Shown: one piece after another, positions 55,201 to 64,000 of the stretch
How positions within the stretch are numbered: position 1 is the first letter of the stretch
Layout of the letters: each line of letters opens with the position of its first letter
The notes under the pieces: model-generated
Database searches by the model: none
Seen by the model: only the letters and a program-made list of their open reading frames with translations
What the model was told of the DNA's origin: nothing
Program-made: the position numbers and the translations under genes
DNA from: Macrothele yani
Taxonomy: Eukaryota > Arthropoda > Arachnida > Araneae > Macrothelidae
Direction of reading: 5' to 3'
DNA length: 64,000 nt
Assembly (NCBI GenBank): GCA_039090855.1
Contig: CM076995.1
Location: 120,416,270-120,480,269 of the forward strand

Positions 55201-55740
55201 TTTATTATATAACCCAGAAGTATTTAAATAAAATTATAATTATAACCTCAGCATACTAAGCAATTGCATATGTTGCTACAAGTGACTATTTTTTTTTTTT
55301 TTTTCATTGTCTTTATAATAATCAGTCATTATGTGGATCTGCCACACTAGCACATAGCTTTCAAATCGTGAAGAAATGGAACAGCAAATTCAGGAACACA
55401 GAAGCATGTGAATTCTTGGAGTAAGGGAGGAGCACAAATCAGAGGAGCTACTAATTTTGAGGTTCATGTCACCATTTTTCAAAGAGCAATAGAAAAACCA
55501 TTTTATCTTGGAATTATGGGAAGTAATATTGGTCCATGTTTCCCCACCCCCAACAGTTTTGGTGCTCCTGAACTAATGACATGAGTAAATACAAAGCTGA
55601 TTAAAAACAAGACAAACATCTTTTAAAGATTAAAAGAGAGCTTTTTTTATTATTTGTTTCTATGTGTTAATGATTTGGTGCTAATTTCTTAGAAATAAAC
55701 TATCAGCTGGACAGGATTTGATAAAATATTTGCAATGAAT
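55201..55740 (+). other. Intron sequence, nothing recognised
   Basis: AT-rich sequence with a T run near 55290. No coding or element signal seen. Confidence 0.4.
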
Positions 55741-56033
55741 ATCAACCAATTCTGGGAAGTCAAATCAGTAGTTTAGTCTTTTCCCAAAAGTTAGCTGTTG
55801 TATAGTATGAGGGGAAAAGCAGCAGGTTTTAATTTGGATGTGGATCTTGATGAAACAAAGTTTCATAAAGATTTGAACAAAACAGAATCAACCAATTCTG
55901 GGAAGTCAAATCAGTAGTTTTAAGTCTTTTCCCAAAAGTTAACTGTTGTATGGTATGGGGGAAAAAGCAGCAGGTTTTAATTTGGATGTGGATCTTGATG
56001 AAACAAAGTTTCATAAAGATTTGAACTAAACAG
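55741..56033. repeat. 146-bp tandem duplication
   Basis: ATCAACCAATTCTGGGAAGT begins at 55741 and again at 55887. The two 146-base copies differ at only a few positions. The sequence is unrelated to the 146-bp repeat at 4414-6130, despite the equal length. Both copies end GATTTGAAC(A/T)AAACAG. Confidence 0.88.
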
Positions 56034-56688
56034 GATCAGCAAGGTAAGGAAGTCTCTTATCTGCTGTTTCCACTTAGAATGGGGTTATCCAAAGAACAAA
56101 ACTGGCTGTATACAATGCTATGTTTAAACTCATCTTTTCTTCTGGTTGTGAGTGCTGGCTGCAAAGTAAAGGGTGTTTTCTGTCCAATATTTTATTTTTT
56201 ATACAGAACTTTTGGCTCCCCCCCCCATATTTGGAAATGAACTGTGAAATAATTTTTTTCTCTTTTGTTTTGTTTTTAGAGTCTTAAACATGTATTCACA
56301 TTATAAATTTCATATTATGTACTCATAAGGGTGTAGCAACACGCATTTTACTTCTTATCTTTTGAAACCTTTGGTTTGGAGTGAGTGAGTGGGTGGGTGG
56401 GTTTATTTATTATTATTTTTTTTTATTTGGTATTTCATGGCTTTTGCAAGCACTGGTGGTGATTCTTTATGCTCTTTCAAATCATTGTCTGTAGGTGGTG
56501 TGATTATAAGGAAAAGGACTGTGCTCAAATAAATGTTACATATATGGTTTTCTATTTTTCAGTTGGAATGATTTTTTAGCTCATATATTTTTTTGTGTAC
56601 GACTTTTTACTTCCATCAGAGGGGTGCTGATTGTTTCAGTGCACTGCATCAGAACTTTCTAGGGTGTGTTTTTACAGTTTCCAAAATG
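56034..56688 (+). other. Intron sequence, nothing recognised
   Basis: Contains GTGAGTGGGTGGGTGGGT near 56385 and homopolymer runs. No feature otherwise. Confidence 0.4.
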
Positions 56689-58193
56689 CACTGCTGTCCA
56701 AAACTTTAGGATGAACATAAGATCTGATGATTGTAGAGTGTCATGGGGCTTAAAGAGCATGCTAACACATGCACATGAATGTGATGTGACGTATCAAGAC
56801 ATTCCGTGATGTGCAGCCATAGGCAGATTTGCTGTGAGCATGTGACGGCTGCCAGGCATGTAAATAGGCAGGAGGTCAGGTCATGTATCCTGGTTTTTCA
56901 TGTGTTTCAGCAGCAGAGCAAGAAACTGCATGTGTTAGGTAACAAAAAGGCTATCTTGTAGACATACAGATGATTTTTACCTGACACTGAATTATCAGCA
57001 AACTCGAAAAAGGCTGGTGCTACTCCAAAGTCTCACCAGAGACTTTGGAGTAGCACACAGCATAATGGTGCAGTTTTGATCACCATACAGGAGACACAAA
57101 ACTGCTGCTAGATGTTTTGTTGGAGGCCCTCCTTACTATATTAGTAAGAGTAGAATGACAGTTACCTGGCCATAATTGCAAAATAGGGTTAGAAAAGTAA
57201 TGCTGACCAGTTGCCTAATTGTCTTCAAGCAAGCACAGGTGTGTGAATTTCATGCCAAACCATTTCAAGACATCTAAATGCAGCAGGACTGTATTCCCAG
57301 AAACCTGTATGCTGTCCACCATTATCCAGGTCACATTGCACAGCCCACCATCAGTGTTGTATATCTCATGTTGACTGTCCTTTAGAAAAATGGGCCTATT
57401 TAATGTTCACAGCTGAAAGCCGCTTTAGTCTTTCATTGGATTCCAAACAGCAGTTGATCTGGAGGGAAATTGGAACTACATACCATGCCAGGAACATCAT
57501 TGAACAGGACGGATATGCTGGTTGCTGCGTCATAATGTGGCCCAGTATCATGTTTAATAGAAGTATCGAACTGCAGGTGATGAATCAAGAGACAAAGACC
57601 GGCCAGCTGTACTGCAGTGAGGTAATTTTTCACCGTGTTCATCTGTTCTGTGGTGCTGTCGGCACAGCTTTCGTCTTTATGGACAATAATTCCTGTTCTC
57701 ATCACACAGCAGCTGTGTGATGAGAACGGGCTAATAAGAATGTCTGGTGGGTGGAGTGGCCAGTGTGCTTCCCTGATTTCAGTCCAGTAAAAATCCATGT
57801 GACATGTTGCCTAAAGAAAGACTCCAGCAGGAGTGCGACAATTTACTCCAAGAGCTCGTAAACCACTTAGTGCTAAGCATAGCACCCTGGTTCCAAATAT
57901 GCATTGCAGTGTGGGGTGGACATATCCCGTACTGATGACTTTACCCTATAGTCTGTTTATGAAGCACTGATGTGAGAGTGTCACTGGATGACGAGTGAGA
58001 CCTTATCTCCTTCATAACATTTTGTTCCGTCTCAGTCTCTGTTACTCATGATTTTTAATGTTGTACATTTCATTTTGCTGTTACTATTACTATCCATACC
58101 ACTTACATACAGATGTCATGTCAACAAAAAACTCCTTTTCGAATTTTGACTGGTCAAAATGTACGTCGTTTTTTTAAGTTTTAGACAGCACTG
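56689..58193 (+). mobile_element. Tc1-like element with decayed transposase
   Basis: Left end CACTGCTGTCCAAAACTTTA (56689) and right end, inverted, CAGTGCTGTCTAAAACTTAA (ends 58193) form the inverted repeats. Inside on the + strand, 57403-57740 reads EQDGYAGCCVIMWPSIMF and GTAFVFMDNNSCSHHTAAV, then ENGLIRMSGG. These are decayed versions of the GGGSVMVWGG, FMQDNARPHTA and EWP blocks. Length of 1.5 kb suits Tc1. Two short perfect palindromes lie inside it (57017-57056, 57695-57727). Confidence 0.75.
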
Positions 58194-59912
58194 TATATCT
58201 GTGACTTTCTATGTTACTTCTATTCAATTGTGGATGTTAGGGCTAAAAAAGTAATGAAAAGTGAAAATGTCAAGAACTGGGAAAGGGGGTGATAATTTTA
58301 AGTTGGAAAATGTTTTTTGTTTCCATTATTTCTCTCCCAAAACATTTTTACATTGCTTGCTTAACCTTATTTAAAAGAGAGTCAGATGCTATTGATTTAT
58401 GCAAAAGTTTTGATAGTAACTGATATGAACACTGGGAAATTTATACTACAAAAATTAAATCTTAAAAACTAAATATTACTTAAATGATTGCTGAATTGTA
58501 AGAGAAGTGGGTGGAAACTGGAATTTGTATGCCACCCAGTATGAGCAGATAAATTGAAAATTCTGTGGCATTCCCTCTTGTACACAATACAAAATAATTC
58601 CAGTTGTACTTGTAATAGTCATGATGATGATAATTGTGTAGGCAAAAATATAATAAAAGAGAAACATTATCTTTTCTACCTCCAATTTCCCCTAAACAAA
58701 TTTTAATTGGAGCTCAAGAAAGAGAAGTATGGTCATATAAATGACAGAACAACAATGTGAGTATGTCTTTGCTTGTTTAGGCAAAGAAAAACAAACCTGA
58801 CTAAGTTTTCTAAAGCAACAGTGCAATCAGTTTTTAAAACTAACAGAAAAACTAAGTGAAAATGGGCTATTGCATTTTTAATTTTAACTGAGGATGTGTT
58901 GTATTTTCCAATTTTAATTTTTGACATTTTGTGCAAGTGTGAAAATAGTGTGTTGGTTCAAAAAAGTGGTTTCTTGATTTTAAAAATGTCTGAGATGAAA
59001 CATTGATTGGTGTTGTGTAGTTTTGTTGGTCCCAGCTCCCCTCCCCACTTGCTGGAGTCAGCAACCCCGAATTAGATGTAGGTGAATCTTCATGTCTTCT
59101 GGTGGTCTCAGGAATTGTTTAACTGTAGAAAAAAGTCATCTACAATGCAATTTTTTAGTATTCAGCATATTCTAGTGAAATAAAATTCCTTCGTCCCGTC
59201 GTCCAGTTTTAAATTGCAAAGGATTGAATGAACTATTCAGTTTGAATCATGATTCAGAATGAGAAATAACCTATAAGTACATCAGCATCTGAATATGCTG
59301 CAGCTAGTGAAAAATGGCACATGTAACATGATCATCTGCCATGTTGGCAATTGGAAAGGTAGCTATAAACTAAATTGATGCAACACATTTCCAAAAGGAA
59401 TAAAAGTTGAGAATGTTAATTAGTGATCAAGTCCTGTAAAGAAAGTTACTGCATACCAAACTTGGAGAATGGGAAGATAATAATAAGTCAACAAAAACAA
59501 ATTAAGAAAGTAGACATACAGATGTCATGTCAACAAAACATTTACTCCTGAAATGACAATAGATAGTAGGCTTGATTTGAATATGCAAATTATGTTCAGT
59601 TGAAGAATTCTTTTTTTTTTTCCTGAGTTTTACAATATTTTTAGCAGCCATTTCTAACTTCTTAATATTTTTAGCAGCCATTTCTGACTGCTTTGAATCC
59701 AGTCCTTAAAGTGCCAGCAGTTTGCACTTTGAAGACAACAGAGAACATTGGGAGAGTCAACATAAGAATTGAGTTCAAAGCATCAGGAATGGGCCTTGTC
59801 AATCACAAAAAGGCCAGAAATGTGTGCTAAAAATAAAAACTTGGAGATAAAGGAGAATTAAGGGAATTTTTTAACCAAATACAATCTTTTGTTGAAGAGG
59901 TAATTTTCATTC

Positions 59913-59943
<31 letters not shown>

Positions 59944-60596
59944 CAGTTTTGGGAACAATACCACAGTTGAACTTCTGTATTTGTGAAAATTACTTATTGA
60001 AAACACAACAGGAAAAATGCATGCTGGGCAAATTGGTGCCCAGGTGTGACCACATGCAGCAATCACATTTGAAACATCTAGTTTTAAAGGACCAATAAAT
60101 ATTTCACAGTAGGTCATAATGCAGAATTATAGGGCAAAAGTACCTGTGGAACATTTTAAAATTTTAGTGTCCAAATTTCCATAAAATTGTGTTTTTCTGC
60201 TTTTGAAACTAATAGAAGTGTCTACTGATAAAAGCTATCAAACACTTCATAGTTGACATTTTGACTTGTGAATATAGAAAGAGGGGTCTTTTTTGTAGGC
60301 ATATTCACAGATATGGTTTTTAAAATTATATTTTTAAATATACTCTCAATTTTTAAAAACCTTTTATTACTAATTTTGAGTGATTACTGTAACTATGAAA
60401 GTTTCAGCAAAGATGATAGAATTTTGAAGAAGACTGCAGTGAGCAAACGTTCACTGCAGTCTTCTTCAACACGTTCGGAGTGTTGTGCAATCTTGAGGGA
60501 ATCTTTTGTTTTTTACTGCACAGGCCATTTGAAATATTGTTAAAGAAAACGTAATTGTAAATAAACCACACTGTAAATATTCAAGAGACGCATATA
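58194..60596 (+). other. Intron sequence with A29 run and one short hairpin
   Basis: 59913-59940 is an uninterrupted A run of about 28-29 bases. 60425-60442 and 60451-60468 form an 18-bp perfect inverted repeat around GCAAACGT. Short ORFs show no homology I recognise. No TM9SF2 exon seen. Confidence 0.45.
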
Positions 60597-61649
60597 CACT
60601 ATATTGACAAAAGTCACCGGACACCTAGAAGAGAAACACAACATAGCATTTGTTGGCATAAATCAGTGATGGAAAGTTTGCGCCAATTGCGCCGAACTAT
60701 GCCAATTTCATTATCTTGCTTCAAACTGCTACAAATTACGAAAAAAATTATATTTACGCCCAACTGCGCCGAAAGAGCAATCCGCGGCAAAAACTGCCAA
60801 GCAAAAAAATGTTTTCACAGCAAAAAATGCTGTTTTAAACGGCAAATCGAATGACGCTTTTTTAAGGTCTATGCGTAATTTGGTTAAACGTATAACGCCG
60901 CTTAATCAACATGTACCGCCAATCTTAATTCGTTGTTTTTCCGGCATAAGTGACGAATAGGTTTTGTGATGTAGATGGAGCTTATAGAGGAGGAGTATTG
61001 TTGTAATCACGTGGTATGTAGGAGAAACGATGCTGTACGTTGTAAAATCCTGATGAAGATTGTTTACAGATGGTTTGGTGGTCTTTCGGAGTGTTGTGCA
61101 ATTGAGATTGTTTATATGTCGTTCCCTGCTCTTTGGGATAGCGCAGTTATTTTGTTTCGGGCGAGGTGCGCAATTACATAAATACAGCGTAAGGTCAGCC
61201 GTTAGCTATTTCGTTGACGCAAAGGGCGGCTGAAAATGACTCCCGTGGCAGGATACGATGGTTCTGTTTCTAAAGGATTCATCGGAATTCAGAGATAACC
61301 AACTTTTACGGATTTTCCAAAGTTTGTACGGATTTTCACTCCATCTTACGGTTTTACAGAAGTCACTCATAAAACTACGGGAAAGCCCATGCAAGATCTC
61401 TGCCTGCAATTTTCGGTTTTTTACCGTCTTTTGGGCGAAAAACGCACTTTATAGATAATCCCTATACGTCTTCGATGTTCTGACTTCCCCCGCCAACGCA
61501 GGCAGAGTTTCGTCACGTGATTCCACGTGCAACCATTTGAGAGTGCCATGCGCAAAAGCAGAGTGGGAGCTCAGCTCAGCGCCTTTTGCAAACTCTTTAC
61601 ATTGATTACATGTGGTTTTCTGCTTGTGAAAATTGTGGTGCAAACGTTT

Positions 61650-62230
61650 TAACCCTTTCCAATTGACTGTCAGGCGAAACCCAACATCACGAAGTCGTGC
61701 GGCACGCTGTCGACATCTTTATAACTCGCATGTCGGCGCTCACCAAACCTTTTCACCGAATAGAGGGAAAGAAACGTCATCAGCGTGTCTGGTGTCACCC
61801 GCCATGCCGATGACGTCTCTATAGCTCTCACGTCGGTGCTCATGAGGAATTTTGTTTTCGCTGAATAGCTGAGGTGTCGGGTGTTATGCGCCACTCCTGT
61901 GACTCCTCTATAGCTCGCATGACGGCTCTTGGGAAGAATTTCTTTTTCGACGAATAGGTCGGGTGTCATCCGCCACACGTACGACACCTCTATAGCTCGT
62001 TGTCGAAGCTTGCGAGACATTTCTTTTTCACCGAATAGCTCTTGTGTCGGGGCTTGTGAGACATTTCTTTTTCGTGGAATATCGCGCGTTTCGGGTGTCG
62101 CCCTCCATGCTGATGATGTCTCTATAGCTCGTATGTCGATGCTTGCGAGGCATTTCTTTTTTGCCAAATAGCTCGCCCGCCACGCTGATGATGTCTCTAT
62201 ACCTCATATTTCGGGGCTGGCGAGCCAAAG
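61650..62230. repeat. Degenerate satellite block inside copy Y
   Basis: Irregular units with TCTCTATAGCTC(G/T), GCGAGACATTTCTTTTTC and GTCGGGTG, fewer and more diverged than the block in copy X. It is flanked by TTTTAACCCTTTCCAATTGA and GAGTGGAAAAGGTTAA. Confidence 0.7.
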
Positions 62231-62461
62231 CTGAGCTTTCACTGCTAAGTTCTGGCCTCTACTGCAGGAAAACAAACAAAAAAAAAAAAACTAGTGCTGG
62301 GTGAGTATGGGTGAAAAGTTATTCGAGTGGAAAAGGTTAATTTAGAATAAAACGAAATGAAAGGTAGCAGTGAAACAGCTATGACAACAAAATGAACGAA
62401 GTGAAATAAAACTTTTATCGTCAAGTGTAGCGGAATATATATAGTAAAGAATAGTCTTTTT

Positions 62462-62740
62462 ATGAAGCATCTACAGTTTTGCCGAATCACATTTTGTAAT
62501 CCATGCGGCTGCGATTTTAGCGTAGCACATGACGACCTCGATGATTGTAGGCGTCGTGCAGAGAGCAAGAAGCACAAAAATCATGTCAAGAGACTAAATG
62601 GAGATGTCAGTAAAATTAATGCAACCAAAAAACGTCTGACAGCTTATAAAGAAACCTGGAAAAAATATCAAGAGCGGATTAGTGCTGGAAAAATGCAGCA
62701 AAATAAGCGAAAAAGGGAAGAAATTGAATTTTCACAGTGA
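62462..62740 (+). pseudogene. Zinc-finger N-terminal fragment of a transposase-like protein
   Basis: 92 codons: MKHLQFCRITFCNPCGCDFS, VAHDDLDDCRRRAESKKHKN and HVKRLNGDVSKINATKKRL. CNPCGCDFSVAHDDLDD and SKKHKNHVK resemble the single C2H2-type finger at the start of many hAT-related transposases (CxxC, FSVAHGG, RRHxxSKKH). One expected His is Arg here (CRRRAESKKH). A helical Lys/Glu-rich stretch follows before the stop. Homologous reading in copy X is interrupted by the LINE. It is probably a remnant of the autonomous parent's first exon. Confidence 0.6.
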
Positions 62741-63299
62741 TTTGAAACAGGAAGAAGCTGAACTTTTGCAGCGGTTGGATTCCTCTTATAAAATTTTAAA
62801 CAATGCTGAGATGAACATTGAATGTTGCATAAGAAAAGAGACATGAGTGCAATAGAAAGTGGACAGGTAGTATTAAAAGAAGCAAAACAAAGAATTGCTT
62901 AGAAAAAAATAGAAGAGAGCAAATAAATATTGAGAAAAGCAGCAAAAAATTAAACAATTTTTGTAAAAGAAATTATTAATAATAGAATCCTGCTATGGTT
63001 GCAAATTTTTTGATCTATTTGAAAACTAAAATCTGTACATATGTGTGTGTTTATTTCAATTCAAGATGTTTTAAATTTGAGTAGGGTTCATCTAGTTCCA
63101 AAACGTTTTTTGCTTAAGCATTTGTTCTATGTACTAATATTTTGCCTGCTCCAAAAAAGTGTTTTCTTACATCAAAAATGTATTTTATCTGCTCCAAAAA
63201 TGTATTTCCCCTGCTCGAAAAGCACATTTTTGCTGCTCCAAAAACACATTTTGCTGCTCTAAAAATGATTTTGCAACTTTCCATCACTGCATAGATTAG

Positions 63300-64000
63300 T
63301 ACGGTGTCAGTCCACCTTTAGCCTTATACATGCACTGACCCTTTGAGACATGCTTTCGACAAGGTTTTGGAACACAGCGATAGGTATGCGCTTCCATTCA
63401 GTACATAATGCTGGCACTAACTATTGCTTACTAGTAGGCCTTGGTTCCAAATTTCTTATGTGGCGCTCTAATTCATCTCGTAGGTGTTCTATGAGATTAA
63501 GGTCAGGGCTCTGTGCTGGCCAGCCCACACACGATACGGAATTATCATCAAACCACGCCGCAACAGTCCTTGCTTTATGGCCCAATGCATTATCCTCCTG
63601 GTACCAACAAGGCTCGGTTCCATAGTATTGCCACAGAGTTGGTAGGGCATAATTGTCCAGAATATCGAGGTAGACTTGCTGGTTAACAGGTTTGTCCACG
63701 ATAACCAATGGGCCTGGACCATACCACATAAAACATCCCCACAGGAGTACACTGCCAGCTCCAAACTTGACCGTAGGAACAGCACACTGTGGTAAATAAT
63801 GTTTCCCGACTGCCGCCGTTCTCGCACACCGCCATCAGACTGGTGGCTTGTGTATCTGGATTCATCAGTCCATAGTCCCCATTTCCATTGAACTACAGTC
63901 CACGATAAATGTTCTTTACACCATCCCAAACGACGAGTAGCATTCTGAGTGGAGATGAAAGGCTTACAAGCAGCCGCACGACCACAGTAACCCATGAAAT
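63300..64000 (-). pseudogene. Tc1-like transposase, partial, one frameshift
   Basis: Minus strand from 63995: HLSWTVVQWKWGLWTDESRY carries the first catalytic Asp. A frameshift near 63720-63760 leads to MWYGPGPLVIVDKPVNQQVY, WYQEDNALGHKARTVAAWFD (second Asp) and WPAQSPDLNLIEHLRDELER (Glu). Thirty-four residues separate the second Asp and the Glu: DD34E, as in Tc1. The N-terminal DNA-binding part lies beyond the window. It is better preserved than the other Tc1 relics here. Confidence 0.87.

Larger units (their letters stand above)
60664..63288. mobile_element. CAGTGATGG-ended (hAT-like) element, copy Y
   Basis: CAGTGATGGAAAGTTTGCGC at the left and GCAACTTTCCATCACT(G) at the right are perfect inverted repeats. 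GCATAAAT (60656-60663) and GCATAGAT (63289-63296) flank it, an 8-bp duplication with one mismatch. It parallels copy X (30200-38321) over its whole length, but without the nested LINE. The interior holds a CTCTATAGCTCG satellite block (61650-62230) and a zinc-finger ORF (62462-62740). Length 2625 bp. Confidence 0.85.
60597..64000 (-). mobile_element. Tc1-like element, continues past the right edge, split by copy Y
   Basis: The left terminus CACTATATTGACAAAAGTCA and CCGGACACC at 60597-60625 is typical of Tc1 inverted repeats. The element is interrupted after 67 bases by copy Y and resumes at 63289 with TAGTACGGTGTCAGTCCACC. The minus-strand transposase follows and runs off the window. The opposite terminus is not visible. 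Confidence 0.85.

Noticed and set aside
5302..62230. CRISPR-like interpretation of regularly spaced repeats (54-bp, 146-bp and satellite units)
   Set aside because: Units are contiguous without unique spacers, and the sequence is eukaryotic with introns.
53636..64000. Search for the next TM9SF2 exon (MYYMFGFLFLVF-type)
   Set aside because: No such reading was found on the + strand; the exon presumably lies beyond the window.

Overview
The window is animal nuclear DNA, most likely from an arthropod with a large, transposon-rich genome. It is AT-rich and has GT-AG introns. The one host gene I recognise is a TM9SF2-type nonaspanin (nine-transmembrane Golgi/endosomal protein) on the + strand. 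Five consecutive internal exons lie at 6878-6939, 28375-28432, 40980-41037, 43331-43490 and 53484-53635. Splice sites and codon phases agree at every junction, and together they encode about 163 residues. The first exons and the last exons of the gene lie outside the window. Almost everything else is intron filled with mobile elements.

Layout: 1-4264 is the 3' part of a broken I-like LINE (gag tail, endonuclease-RT-RNase H). 4414-6130 holds two arrays of a ~146-bp repeat and a TTAA-flanked foldback element. Then come TM9SF2 exon 1, a Tc1 relic (7330-8430), and an RTE LINE whose 5' part is inverted as in twin priming (8676-10494). A hAT-like element with TSD GATTACAC follows (11386-13949). Four pieces of one LINE family (14010-25145) include a mariner insertion and a 13-unit 54-bp array bracketed by 15-bp inverted repeats. 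A ~2-kb palindrome made of two head-to-head Penelope-like fragments with GIY-YIG remnants lies at 26054-28098. TM9SF2 exon 2 follows.

The stretch 30045-38830 is a three-level nest: a mariner is split by a CAGTGATGG-ended element, which is itself split by a complete I-like LINE with an 11-bp target duplication (32251-37533). After mariner fossils come TM9SF2 exons 3 and 4. An RTE copy (45660-52740) is split by a ~4-kb DNA transposon with ~475-bp terminal inverted repeats and a 756-codon transposase ORF (48481-52470). TM9SF2 exon 5 follows. The last 10 kb contains three Tc1-like elements, the last one split by a second copy of the CAGTGATGG-ended element.

How they relate: the nests give a relative insertion order, and the paralogous copies at 30200-38321 and 60664-63288 let the pre-insertion sites be read directly. 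The best candidates for something little described are the long-TIR transposon with its unfamiliar transposase, the 54-bp array whose inverted-repeat ends match a splice-donor consensus, and a recurring class of short perfect hairpins with about 18-bp arms. Assignments rest on motif recognition by eye; no database search was run.
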